From Rhizobium herbae (GTDB taxonomy: Bacteria > Pseudomonadota > Alphaproteobacteria > Rhizobiales > Rhizobiaceae), in assembly GCF_019511375.1 (NCBI RefSeq), contig NZ_JAEUAO010000001.1:1302001-1366000 (forward strand): DNA of 64,000 bases, given 5' to 3'. Every line of letters begins with the position of its first letter. The stretch's first letter is position 1. The notes below the pieces were generated by a model. The model was not told the DNA's origin. It saw only the letters and a program-made list of their open reading frames with translations, and ran no database searches. Shown in pieces: positions 35,798 through 48,947 of the stretch. Made by a program: the position numbers and the translations under genes.

Positions 35798-37403
35798 CCG
35801 ACGCTCCTTCCAGTTTCCGCACCGGCTTTTGCGGCAGCGTCAGGCCGATCGGCGCCTCGTGGAACAGGGCCTCGTCCATCACTTTGAGCCGGTCGGATAC
35901 GATCAGCGGAAACTCCGCCTGATCGAGGATATGCATCTGCAGGTCGACGCCGGGTGCAATCTCGGTAAGCATGATGCCTTCCGGCGTCAGCTTCATCACA
36001 CAGCGCTCGGTGACATAGGTGATGTCCTGACCTTGGCTGACGGCCCGGCGGCCGGAGAAAGTGACGTGCTCGACCTCATTGACGAGTTTCTTCAACTTGC
36101 CTTCCTTCTCGATCACCAGCTTGCTGTCGGCCATCGAGAGCTTCGCGCCGGCATTGAACATGCCCGAGAAGACGATCTTCCTTGCCCGCGCCGTGATATC
36201 GACGAAACCGCCCGCCCCCGCCGTCACGTGAGGCCGGAAGGAGAGTTTCGAAACATTCACCGAGCCGTCCCTGCCGATTTCGAGGAAGGATAGCAGCGAG
36301 GCATCGAAGCCTGCCCCTTGAAAATACGTGAACTGGTAGGGCGACGGCATGAAGGCGTCCGCGTTCGAGGCGCAGCCGAAGGCGAAATCGAGCAGCGGCA
36401 CGCCGCCGACAGCGCCCTGCTCGATCACCCAGGTGACCGACCCATGCAGGCCTTCTTCGAGCAGGATACGCGGCACGTTGGCTGAAATGCCGAAGCCGAG
36501 ATTGACGCAGCTTCCGCCCTGCAATTCCTGCGCCACGCGGCGGGCGATGACCTTCTGGATGTTGAATTCCGGCACGCGGAACGTTTCGAGCGGCCGGAAG
36601 ATTTCGCCGGAAATGGCGGGGTCGTAATCCGTCAGCGTCGTCTGCTTCTGGTCCGGATCGACGACGATGTAATCGACCAGCATGCCGGGCACGCGCACGT
36701 CATGGGGTTTGAGCGAGCCGGACTTGGTGATGCGCTTGACCTGCGCAATGACGATGCCGCCATTGTTGCGGGCGGCCAGCGCCTGGTCGAGGCCGCCGAG
36801 ATATGCACCCTCGTGCTCGTAGGTCAGATTGCCGCGCTCGTCGGCCGTCGTCGCGCGGATGATCGCCACCTGCGGCACGATCGCCTTGAAATAGAGCCAG
36901 TCCTCGCCTTCGAATTCGATCTTTTTCACCACCGGCTCGGCCGCGGCCGAGGCGTTCATCGCGCAGCCCTGGCGCGACGGATCGACGAAAGTGTCGAGGC
37001 CGATTCTGGTCAGGACCCCCGGGCGCTTGGCCGCCGCCTCGCGATGCATGTCGAAGAGCACGCCGGATGGGATATTGTAGGCCGCAACCTCGTCATTGCC
37101 GATCATCTGCCAGATCAGCGGCGGCTCGGCCGTTGAAGGTCCGGAGGGATAGGAGCCGCCGATGATCTTCTTCAACAGGCCCTTTTTGGCGATGTGGTCG
37201 ACACCCTTGATGCCGCTCATGTCGCCGGCGGCGATCGGGTGCAGCGTCGTCAGATCGCGCGGATGGCCGGTTTCATCGAAGCGTTCGCCGATCGCCTTCA
37301 GCATCAGGTCGGGGCAACCGAGCCCGCTCGACGACGACACCGACACGATCGCGCCGTCGGGGATCAGGGACGCGGCTTGCGCAGGAGTGATATGCTTGCT
37401 CAT
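35790..37403 (-). CDS. Fused acyl-CoA:acetate/3-ketoacid CoA-transferase
   Basis: 537 residues holding both CoA-transferase halves in one chain, as in YdiF/propionate CoA-transferases. The N-terminal half has SSSSGLGCPDLML, the C-terminal half GFGISANVPRIL and VIEQGAVGG with the catalytic Glu that forms the CoA thioester. ATG 37403 begins the fold; 68 further upstream in-frame codons are the antisense of the neighbouring gene region. It would activate a carboxylate for the enoyl-CoA hydratase encoded next. Confidence 0.9.
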   Translation of the reverse strand: MSKHITPAQAASLIPDGAIVSVSSSSGLGCPDLMLKAIGERFDETGHPRDLTTLHPIAAGDMSGIKGVDHIAKKGLLKKIIGGSYPSGPSTAEPPLIWQMIGNDEVAAYNIPSGVLFDMHREAAAKRPGVLTRIGLDTFVDPSRQGCAMNASAAAEPVVKKIEFEGEDWLYFKAIVPQVAIIRATTADERGNLTYEHEGAYLGGLDQALAARNNGGIVIAQVKRITKSGSLKPHDVRVPGMLVDYIVVDPDQKQTTLTDYDPAISGEIFRPLETFRVPEFNIQKVIARRVAQELQGGSCVNLGFGISANVPRILLEEGLHGSVTWVIEQGAVGGVPLLDFAFGCASNADAFMPSPYQFTYFQGAGFDASLLSFLEIGRDGSVNVSKLSFRPHVTAGAGGFVDITARARKIVFSGMFNAGAKLSMADSKLVIEKEGKLKKLVNEVEHVTFSGRRAVSQGQDITYVTERCVMKLTPEGIMLTEIAPGVDLQMHILDQAEFPLIVSDRLKVMDEALFHEAPIGLTLPQKPVRKLEGASDA

Positions 37404-37413
37404 CAGTCTCGTC

Positions 37414-39461
<2,048 letters not shown>

Positions 39462-39510
39462 ATTTTCCTCCCGACGAGGTCTTTTTGCCTCAACATCTGC
39501 CACTAGATAA

Positions 39511-39524
39511 TTGGAACGTTCCAA
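39511..39524. promoter_or_regulatory. LacI operator, perfect palindrome
   Basis: TTGGAACGTTCCAA, a 14-base perfect palindrome with the central CG of LacI/PurR-family operators, 50 bases before the LacI gene start. A related site occurs in front of the DUF993 gene. Confidence 0.7.
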
Positions 39525-39742
39525 AGTTGTCAAGCGGATTTCTTGAAAAATGTGCGGGGCGCCAACGGAAGGCCTTCGGTGAAACGCCGCGACGACATGG
39601 AGATCGTGCATCTTGTTGATTTTACTAGAAAAATGCTGAAAACCAGGAAGGCGTTCCATCGTACGCAACGTCAAAGTGAAGCAACTACGACCATTGCTCG
39701 AGTGCACCAAAGCCCCGGCAGCCACGTTAAATTCCTCTTGAA

Positions 39743-39762
39743 ATTTGGAACGATCTAAATTA
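39743..39762. promoter_or_regulatory. LacI operator, imperfect palindrome
   Basis: AATTTGGAACGATCTAAATT, centred on CG and sharing TTGGAACG with the 39511 site. It lies 31 bases before the DUF993 gene, so one LacI protein may control both divergent units. The rest of the 332-base intergenic region shows nothing else I can support. Confidence 0.6.
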
Positions 39763-39793
39763 TTCAGCCGATAATTTCCGAGGAGGAACCCGC

Positions 39794-40957
39794 ATGTCCC
39801 TTACCCTGTCGCTGCCGCGCGCCGATGGCACGCTCGAGCCTTACCGCCTGTCAGGAACACCGATCGTGCGCCCCGCAGCAGTCCCCGCCTTCAATCGCAT
39901 CGCCTATGCCGCCGCCCACGTCGTGTCCGATCCGCTGGCCGATCTGCAGCCGTGGGGCCGCCCTGCCATCGACTGGGAAGCGACCATGGCGTTCCGGCAT
40001 CATCTCTGGGCGCTGGGCTTCAAGATTGCCGAGGCGATGGACACCTCACAGCGCGGCATGGGTCTCGATTGGCCCGGCGCTCAGGAACTGATCCGCCGCT
40101 CGCTGGCCGAAGCCCGTACCGTGCCGGGCGCCGATCTCGCCTGCGGCGCCGGTACCGATCACCTCGCCCCCGCCGATGCACGCTCCCTCGACGACGTCAT
40201 CCACGCCTATGAAACGCAGATCGGTTTCGTCGAGCAGGAAGGCGGCCGGTCGATCATGATGGCAAGCCGGGCGCTCGCACATATTGCCAGATCGCCGGAT
40301 GACTATCGCAAGGTCTACAGCCACATTCTCCGCCAGACGAAGGACAAGGTCGTACTCCACTGGCTCGGCGACATGTTCGATCCAAAGCTGAAAGGCTATT
40401 GGGGATCTGAAAAATTTAATGACGCGCTGGCGACGGTCCTGTCGATCATCGAGGACAACAGAGCCAAGGTCGAAGGCATCAAGATTTCGCTGCTCGACAA
40501 TGCCTGCGAAGTCGCGTTGCGCAACCGGCTGCCGGACGGCGTACTCTGCTTCACCGGCGATGATTTCAACTATGCCGAACTGATCGAAGGCGACGGCCGG
40601 AAATACAGTCACGCCCTGCTTGGCATTTTCGATGCCGTCGCGCCCTCGGCATCGAAGGCGTTGGCGTCACTGGCGGCCGGCGACGTCGCAACATTCCGCA
40701 ACGTCATCGAGCCGACCGTGCCACTGTCGCGCAAGATCTTCGAGGCGCCGACGCAATACTACAAGGCCGGCGTCGTCTTCCTCGCCTGGCTGAACGGCCA
40801 CCAGAAGCACTTCACCATGCCGGCCGGCATGCAATCGGCCCGCGGCGTGCTGCACTATGCCGACATCTTCCGCCTTGCCGACAGGGCCAACGTGCTCGAC
40901 AAGCCGGAACTGGCCGTCGAAAGGATGAAGGCGTTTCTCGTCACTCAAGGGTTCTGA
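39794..40957 (+). CDS. DUF993 family protein (dihydrodipicolinate synthase-like barrel)
   Basis: 387 residues matching what I know as DUF993, a family distantly related to aldolase-type (DapA-like) barrels and found in sugar or sugar-acid catabolic loci. Recognisable stretches are HHLWALGFKIAEAMDT, ACGAGTDHLAP and VEGIKISLLDN, where the Lys of KISLL fits a Schiff-base position of class I aldolases. GGAGGAA precedes the ATG. Likely regulated with the divergent LacI operon. An aldolase or lyase role is inference. Confidence 0.75.
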   Translation: MSLTLSLPRADGTLEPYRLSGTPIVRPAAVPAFNRIAYAAAHVVSDPLADLQPWGRPAIDWEATMAFRHHLWALGFKIAEAMDTSQRGMGLDWPGAQELIRRSLAEARTVPGADLACGAGTDHLAPADARSLDDVIHAYETQIGFVEQEGGRSIMMASRALAHIARSPDDYRKVYSHILRQTKDKVVLHWLGDMFDPKLKGYWGSEKFNDALATVLSIIEDNRAKVEGIKISLLDNACEVALRNRLPDGVLCFTGDDFNYAELIEGDGRKYSHALLGIFDAVAPSASKALASLAAGDVATFRNVIEPTVPLSRKIFEAPTQYYKAGVVFLAWLNGHQKHFTMPAGMQSARGVLHYADIFRLADRANVLDKPELAVERMKAFLVTQGF

Positions 40958-41063
40958 TATCCTGGACTTCACGATTGCTTCCCGCTCTTCGCAGAAACGC
41001 CTTCATTTCTTGTCCGATCTCGTGTTGAAGAAGGGCCTGGAAAATGCGGGAGAAGGCGAAGGC

Positions 41064-41927
41064 ATGGCTGCGATGAAATCCTGGAAGCGCCGCTTGCGCA
41101 AATGGCGCAACCGCATTGCGAGACGCATCCTGAGCACCCGCACAGGCCGCGAGATGCTCGTCAACGCCATAAGCCCCCGGATCCTGACGATGACGGCCGA
41201 TTGCGGCGACCACCTGATGACCTTCTCGCCACATGACTACATTGGCCGGAAAATCTATCGCAAGGGCCATTTCGAGCGCGAGAACGTCGATCGCCTGCTG
41301 GCGATCCTGCGCCAGCGCAATCTGCTGAAGCAGGACGCGGTTCTTCTCGAACTCGGCGGCAATATCGGCACGCAAACCCTCTATTTTGCCCTGAGCAAGG
41401 CGTTCCGCCACATCGTGACCGTCGAGCCCGACCCGCGCAATTTCAGGCTCCTGAAGACCAACATCGACCAGAATGCGATGGGCGACCGCATCACCGCGAT
41501 CAACAGCGCCGCCGGCGAAAGCGAAGGCGCGCTCGATTTCTTCCTGCATCGCGACAACCACGGCAAGAGCAGCGCCCTGCGCCAGAGCGACCGGGACATC
41601 GCGATCACCGTGCCGGTGAAGCCCGTCACCGCCATCCTGGGGCAAGCGTCCATCGCGCCGGAGGAGATCGGGCTGATCTGGATGGATATCGAAGGATACG
41701 AGCCGGTCGCGGCCCGCTCGATGCAACCGCTGCTTGAGCGCCGCGTGCCGTTCTATATGGAGTTTTCGCCGCTCTTCTATGGACCTGACGGATCAAAGGC
41801 CTTCATCGATCACCTCGCACAATTCTACGAGAACTGCATCGTCTTCTTCGAAGAGCGGCAGGTGGAGATGAAGGTCACGGCAATGCCGGTCGACATCGAG
41901 CAGTTCGACGTCCTGCTCCTGCCCTGA
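41064..41927 (+). CDS. FkbM family SAM-dependent methyltransferase
   Basis: 287 residues from ATG 41064 (MAAMKSWKRRLRKW); in-frame TTG and GTG starts up to 41010 are weaker. SAM motif I is LLELGGNIGTQTLYFA, followed by VTVEPDPRNFRLL and the FkbM motif IGLIWMDIEGYE. FkbM proteins O-methylate sugars or other small molecules. A strongly basic N terminus may bind membrane or nucleic acid. It precedes a second, convergent methyltransferase gene. Confidence 0.85.
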   Translation: MAAMKSWKRRLRKWRNRIARRILSTRTGREMLVNAISPRILTMTADCGDHLMTFSPHDYIGRKIYRKGHFERENVDRLLAILRQRNLLKQDAVLLELGGNIGTQTLYFALSKAFRHIVTVEPDPRNFRLLKTNIDQNAMGDRITAINSAAGESEGALDFFLHRDNHGKSSALRQSDRDIAITVPVKPVTAILGQASIAPEEIGLIWMDIEGYEPVAARSMQPLLERRVPFYMEFSPLFYGPDGSKAFIDHLAQFYENCIVFFEERQVEMKVTAMPVDIEQFDVLLLP

Positions 41928-41941
41928 CAGCGTCGACCCGC

Positions 41942-42424
41942 TCAACGCTTCCGGTAGAAATATGTCCGCCCCGGCACGCCCCCGGCGGGAAGCGGCAGCG
42001 GCTCAAGCGCGGAATGGTCAAGCGGCAGGCCGCTTGCGGCGATGCCGCCGGAAGCAAGCGCAGCGGCGACCGATTGCGGCAGCCATGTCAGCGTCTGGGC
42101 GTCCTTTTCCGGATAGGCCGTGCCGATATCCGCATGCGCAAAGGCAACGTCCTTTCCGGCAAACTGCCTGATCGTCTCCCGGATGTCGCCAAGCACGAGA
42201 TCGGCCTCCGGCGGCGTCGAGTCCGGATGAGAGCCCACGGCCCGGTCGAAAGCGATGATGCGGTTGGTCGGAAACAGCTCGCGGATGTGGTCATAGGTCC
42301 TGCCGTTTCCGAGCCCGATTTCCAGAATCACGCCATCGGCCGCAACCATCGACGTGTCCTTGATATGGTTGAGAACGGCGCGCTGCGACTGCATGCGTGA
42401 AATAAAACTATCGAGGCGGCTCAT
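41942..42424 (-). CDS. Class I SAM-dependent methyltransferase
   Basis: 160 residues with SAM motif I ILEIGLGNGRTYDHI and a conserved acidic residue in FDRAVGSHPD. Small for the class, lacking extra substrate domains. Convergent with the FkbM gene, 14 bases away. Similar small proteins in rhizobia are of unknown target. Confidence 0.75.
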   Translation of the reverse strand: MSRLDSFISRMQSQRAVLNHIKDTSMVAADGVILEIGLGNGRTYDHIRELFPTNRIIAFDRAVGSHPDSTPPEADLVLGDIRETIRQFAGKDVAFAHADIGTAYPEKDAQTLTWLPQSVAAALASGGIAASGLPLDHSALEPLPLPAGGVPGRTYFYRKR

Positions 42425-42657
42425 CTCATTCTATCCATCCATTCCAGATCATGCGGGCCAAATCATGCGGCCAAGATCATGCGCGTTGTCCCGCTTAACA
42501 CGAGGTTGCGCGACAGGTCGACCGCAGCGGCATGAAATAAGCAGCTATTTCAGCGGTGAGAAGGATGCCGCAAAGTGCGGTCGCATCCCACACTTTTGAC
42601 ATCTGCGCTTGTCAAACCGCCGTCGCCTGCCCTGCACGAATGTGCTAGCCTGACGGC

Positions 42658-43836
42658 ATGAACCAGCTTTCCAGCGAAACATTCTTCAATGCGATTCCGG
42701 TCTTCGTCGATTTTCAAGGCGTTGCCGATGCCAGCAATTATCGGGCGCTGCCCGCCGACTGGGCGCTCGCCACCGCCGACATCGTCGATTCGACCGGCGC
42801 GATCGAGGCCGGCAGCTACAAGGCCGTCAACATGGCAGGCGCCAGCGTCATCTCGGCGATCCTGAACGCGCTTGGCAAGCATGACCTTCCCTTCGTGTTC
42901 GGCGGCGACGGCGCGCTGGTCGCCGTACCGCCGTCGGGAATTGAGAAAGCCCGCAGCGCCCTCTCGGCGGTGCAGAAATGGGTCAGGGAAGAACTGCAGC
43001 TGACGCTCCGCGCCGCCCTCGTCCCCGTCGCAGATGTCATCGCCGCCGGCCTCGAGGTCCGCGTCGCGCGCTTTCAGGTCAACCCGAACATCTCTTATGC
43101 AATGTTCGCCGGCGGTGGCTCGAGCTGGGCGGAAACCCGCATGAAGGAAGGCCTGTATGCCGTCCCGCCGGCGCCGGAAGGCGCACGGCCCGACCTGACG
43201 GGCCTCTCCTGCCGCTGGAACCCGATCCAGTCCCGCCATGGCGACATCGTCTCGATCATCGCGGTGCCAGCCGATTCCGGCAACAATGAAGCGTTTCAAG
43301 CTCTGATTTCCGATGTCGTGGCGCTCGCCGCCGGCGAAGAACGAGATGGCCATCCGGTCGCATCCGAGGGACCGCAGCTGGGATTGTCGGCGGCGGGTTT
43401 GTCGGCGGAGACGAAAATCGCGCCGAAGGGCAAACGCCTCCAGCACCGGCTTTTCATTCTTGCACAATATCTGCTTCTCGTTGGGCTCTACCGTCTCGGC
43501 CTGACGCTCGGCAATTTCGATCCGCGCAGCTATCGGCGGGAAGTCTCCCGCAACTCGGATTTTCGCAAGTTCGACGATGGCCTGAAAATGACGATCGACG
43601 TCGCTCCGGAACGGCTGCGCCTGATCGAGGCGCGGCTGGAGGAAGCGGCCAGAGCCGGTGTTTGCCGCTACGGCCTGCACCGGCAGGATTCGGCGCTGAT
43701 GACCTGCATCGTGCCGACGCCGCTCAGCCACGACCACATGCACTTCATCGACGGTGCTGCGGGTGGTTATGCGGTGGCGGCCAGCCGCCTGAAGAAGCAG
43801 GCGCTCGCCCGGCCGGCCGCCTCCGCTACGCCTTGA
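42658..43836 (+). CDS. DUF3095 family protein with class III cyclase-like motifs
   Basis: 392 residues. I recognise the DUF3095 family. Its N-terminal part reads like a class III nucleotidyl cyclase: TADIVDSTGAIE with Asp41 and FGGDGALVAV with Asp84 correspond to the two metal-binding Asp residues of that fold. The middle carries a hydrophobic helix (FILAQYLLLVGLYRLG) and the C terminus a compact domain with HRQDSALMTCIVP. Whether it makes a cyclic nucleotide is unknown. Its 3' end overlaps the convergent UDP-sugar dehydrogenase by 11 bases. Confidence 0.75.
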   Translation: MNQLSSETFFNAIPVFVDFQGVADASNYRALPADWALATADIVDSTGAIEAGSYKAVNMAGASVISAILNALGKHDLPFVFGGDGALVAVPPSGIEKARSALSAVQKWVREELQLTLRAALVPVADVIAAGLEVRVARFQVNPNISYAMFAGGGSSWAETRMKEGLYAVPPAPEGARPDLTGLSCRWNPIQSRHGDIVSIIAVPADSGNNEAFQALISDVVALAAGEERDGHPVASEGPQLGLSAAGLSAETKIAPKGKRLQHRLFILAQYLLLVGLYRLGLTLGNFDPRSYRREVSRNSDFRKFDDGLKMTIDVAPERLRLIEARLEEAARAGVCRYGLHRQDSALMTCIVPTPLSHDHMHFIDGAAGGYAVAASRLKKQALARPAASATP

Positions 43837-45175
43837 GGATCGTCTGGCCCGCGATACCTCGTCTTGCAAAAGCATTGCGGGTATCGACAATCAGCGGCGC
43901 CCAACGGGCAAGCGCGGCATAGTCCACCGCATCGTGATCGGTGGCGATCAACACCGCATCGAAGGCCTTCACCAATTGCTCGGTGAGCGGCACCGATTGC
44001 CGTCCCTTCAGAGCCATATATTCGCGCGTCCGGGGAATCTCGGCGACGTGCGGGTCGTGATAGGCCGAACTGCCGCCCCGCTCCTCGATCAGTTCGATCA
44101 GCTTCAGCGAGGGGCTCTCTCGGATGTCCGGCACATTCTTCTTGTAGGCAAGGCCGATCACAAGAACGCGCGAACGGCTAAGCGCCTTGCCGAGATGGAT
44201 ATCCAGCGCCTCGGCAAGCCGTCCCACGACATGACGTGGCATCGCCGAGTTGATCTCGCCGGCGAGCTCGATGAAACGGGTCGGCAGTTCGTATTCGCGC
44301 GACTTCCAGGTCAGGTAGAAGGGATCGATCGGGATGCAGTGGCCGCCAAGTCCCGGGCCCGGATAGAATGGCATGTAACCGAACGGCTTGGTCTTGGCCG
44401 CGTCGACCACCTCCCAGATGTCGATGCCCATCGCCTCGTAGACGACCTTCAACTCATTGACGAGCGCGATGTTGACGGCGCGAAAAACGTTCTCGGTCAG
44501 CTTCACGGCCTCGGCCGTCGCCGTGGACGATACGGGCACGACGGTTTGCACCGCAGCCCCGTAGAAGGCCTCCATCAGTTTCGCCGCTTCGGCGCCGTCG
44601 CCGGCGACCACCTTGGGGATGCTGGACGTATGGAAATCGCGATTGCCCGGGTCTTCGCGCTCCGGCGAAAAGCCGAGAAAGAAATCCTTCGCCGATTTCA
44701 GCCCGGTCTTCTCCAGGATCGGCCGCACGACCTCGTCCGTCGTGCCGGGATAAGTGGTCGATTCCAGCACGATCAGCTGCCCCGGCTTCAATGTTTCGGC
44801 GATCCGGTCGCAGGTCTTCGTGATGAAGGAAAGATCGGGGTCCCGGTATTTCGTCAGTGGCGTCGGCACGCAGATGACGACGATGTCGCAATCGGCAAGC
44901 CGCCCGAAATCCGTCGTTGCGCGAAAGCGACCCTTCGCCGTTTCCCCTGTCAGGACCGCATCCGGCACCGCCTCGATATAGGAACGCCCGGCATCGATGG
45001 CGACGATCTTCTCCGGGTCGATATCGAAGCCCGTTACGGCAAATCCGCTGCGTGCGAGGGTGATTGCGAGCGGCAGGCCGACATAGCCAAGACCGATTAC
45101 GCCGGCATGGGCGTTGCGGTCTGTGATCTTCGAAAGAAGGGTTTCGCTTGGAGAGGAAAGGACGGTCAAATGCAT
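43826..45175 (-). CDS. UDP-N-acetylglucosamine/UDP-sugar 6-dehydrogenase (WbpA/TviB-like)
   Basis: 449 residues from ATG 45175. N-terminal NAD fold GVIGLGYVGLPLAI, central GFSPEREDPGN, and the catalytic Cys in GPGLGGHCIPIDPF. Length and the PERE segment match UDP-HexNAc dehydrogenases that make nucleotide uronic acids for surface polysaccharides. It could supply a uronate donor to the glycosyltransferases 8-11 kb downstream, though this link is only by neighbourhood. Confidence 0.9.
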   Translation of the reverse strand: MHLTVLSSPSETLLSKITDRNAHAGVIGLGYVGLPLAITLARSGFAVTGFDIDPEKIVAIDAGRSYIEAVPDAVLTGETAKGRFRATTDFGRLADCDIVVICVPTPLTKYRDPDLSFITKTCDRIAETLKPGQLIVLESTTYPGTTDEVVRPILEKTGLKSAKDFFLGFSPEREDPGNRDFHTSSIPKVVAGDGAEAAKLMEAFYGAAVQTVVPVSSTATAEAVKLTENVFRAVNIALVNELKVVYEAMGIDIWEVVDAAKTKPFGYMPFYPGPGLGGHCIPIDPFYLTWKSREYELPTRFIELAGEINSAMPRHVVGRLAEALDIHLGKALSRSRVLVIGLAYKKNVPDIRESPSLKLIELIEERGGSSAYHDPHVAEIPRTREYMALKGRQSVPLTEQLVKAFDAVLIATDHDAVDYAALARWAPLIVDTRNAFARRGIAGQTILKA

Positions 45176-45435
45176 ATTCCCGGCTGATCGTGGCACGCGA
45201 AAGCGGCTTTGCTGATGCCGGTCAGTTGAGGATAAATTCACCGGGTGTCAAGCACGGGGCTTTATCGTGCTGTAGCCGACACGCAGCGGTCGACCAAATT
45301 GTTGGCGCGCAATCTGGTTTCGCCGATATCGCCACCTATATTGAGCGAGGGCAAATACCGGGCCACCTCAAAGCGGCTTGCATGTGCCGGATCGGCGAAC
45401 CGTCGGATTTTCCTGTAGAAAGCGGCAGAAACGCT

Positions 45436-46788
45436 ATGAACATCAACGAGACGAATGTTTCCGTTCACCTGCTGGACCGCGTGTCGAATTGGCTGCAGCA
45501 GGCTGCCCTCAACGGTGAAAATCTCGAAACCGTGGTGACGGGCTTCTGCGAAAGACTGGCAGCGGCCGGCTTGCCGCTCAATCGCGTCCACCTGAGCTTC
45601 TCAATGCTGCACCCCCTCTACGATGCATTGGGGTTCACCTGGCTGCGTGGCCAGGGTGTCACCGTCGAGGGCTACCGCGCCGACCCCAACGACGACAAAC
45701 CCGATCGCTTTCTGCTCAGCCCCTATTATTACCTGCTCAGCAACAATCTCGACCACCTGCGCCGGCAGCTCGATCCGACGACCCCGTCCGAATTCCCCAT
45801 CTTCGACGACTTGAAGGAAATGGGAGTGACCGACTACATCGCCTTCGTGCAATCCTTCGGCGAAACCTCCGGCCAGGGCATGATCGGCTCGTGGTCCACC
45901 GATGCCCATGGCGGCTTTAACGACAACGTCATCGACGCGCTGCTGCGCATCCAGAACAGCCTCGCGGTGGCCGCAAAGATGGCGGTTCTCGGCAAGCTCG
46001 CCGACAATATGCTCACCACCTATCTCGGAGAAAATGCCGGCAAGCGCGTCCTGTCGGGGCAGACCCGCCGCGGTGACGGCGAGACCATCCGCGCGGCGCT
46101 TGTCATGGCGGACATGCGCCAGTCGACCATGCTTGCCGAGAAGGAAGGCCGGCAGGTCTACATCGATACGCTCAACCAGTTCTTCGATGCGATCGCGACG
46201 CCATTCAGCCGCAACGGCGGCGAAATCCTCAGTTTTCTCGGCGACGGCTTTCTCGCCGTCTACCCCTGTGGCCGTCACCGCGACCCGTCACAGGTCGCCG
46301 CTTTGGCAGCGATGGCGGCGGTTCGCCAGGCGACGGCGCGCATGGCGGAACTCAATGATGGCCGCCGCAAGCACGGGCTGGCCGATGTCAAATACGGGAT
46401 CGGACTGCATGTCGGCAACGTCATGTTCGGCAATGTCGGCCTCAACGACCGCCTGACCTTTTCCGCCTTCGGGGCCGCGGTCAACGAGGTCGAGCGGTTG
46501 CAGGGACTGACGAAGAAATATTCAAAACCGATCATAGCCAGCCAGTCCTTCGCCACCTATTGCGGCGGCGACTGGGTGACGCTTGGCCAGGAGAAGTTGC
46601 GCGGCGTGGGCCAGAAGGTCACGGTGCTTCTGCCTGGCGAAGCCAACATGAAGCTGGACAATGGCGAGGCCACGCAGGGCCGGTCGCCGGAGACCCGCTC
46701 GGAAGCGGAACAGGTCATGCTGCTCTATCGCAACAGCAAGAAGAAAGCGGAGCCTCGCGAGCTTCTCTGGAACAAGCTGTTGCAGTAA
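45436..46788 (+). CDS. Adenylate/guanylate (class III) nucleotidyl cyclase
   Basis: 450 residues from ATG 45436; the frame opens 96 codons earlier across a region that is not protein-like. The N-terminal 190 residues form a sensory region without membrane helices. The cyclase domain has both metal Asp residues (Asp226 in VMADMRQST, Asp270 in SFLGDGFLAV) and transition-state Asn350/Arg354 in AAVNEVERL. At the purine-selecting Lys position (KxxGD) there is Ser266, so substrate choice is open. It lies directly upstream of the ABC/glycosyltransferase run. Confidence 0.88.
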   Translation: MNINETNVSVHLLDRVSNWLQQAALNGENLETVVTGFCERLAAAGLPLNRVHLSFSMLHPLYDALGFTWLRGQGVTVEGYRADPNDDKPDRFLLSPYYYLLSNNLDHLRRQLDPTTPSEFPIFDDLKEMGVTDYIAFVQSFGETSGQGMIGSWSTDAHGGFNDNVIDALLRIQNSLAVAAKMAVLGKLADNMLTTYLGENAGKRVLSGQTRRGDGETIRAALVMADMRQSTMLAEKEGRQVYIDTLNQFFDAIATPFSRNGGEILSFLGDGFLAVYPCGRHRDPSQVAALAAMAAVRQATARMAELNDGRRKHGLADVKYGIGLHVGNVMFGNVGLNDRLTFSAFGAAVNEVERLQGLTKKYSKPIIASQSFATYCGGDWVTLGQEKLRGVGQKVTVLLPGEANMKLDNGEATQGRSPETRSEAEQVMLLYRNSKKKAEPRELLWNKLLQ

Positions 46789-47006
46789 GGACCGGTGGCG
46801 GTGCCCCTGCGGCAGCCGTTGTCCGCGCGGGACGCAGGATTGCGCGATCCTGCTCGAATGATTGGTTTTTCTCCATTCGCGGCGCTTCGCCGCCGAGGCA
46901 TTATATCGGTGCGAACTTTACCAGCCGTAGGTCATGGACAGGCCAATTTCCGTGCGATAGTCTGGGTTAAGATGAAGCCGGGTCTCCACTCGGAGGCGAG
47001 CTCTGC

Positions 47007-48943
<1,937 letters not shown>

Positions 48944-48947
<4 letters not shown>

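Noticed and set aside
42550-43890. 446-codon frame opposite the DUF3095 gene
   Set aside because: Shadow of a recognisable family; no ribosome site and no motifs.
45148-45435. 96-codon N-terminal extension of the cyclase
   Set aside because: Composition is unlike the rest and overlaps the start of the divergent UDP-sugar dehydrogenase; ATG 45436 fits better.
46879-46893. GCGGCG-CTT-CGCCGC hairpin after the cyclase gene considered as a terminator
   Set aside because: No T-run follows on the plus strand; only a weak structural candidate.
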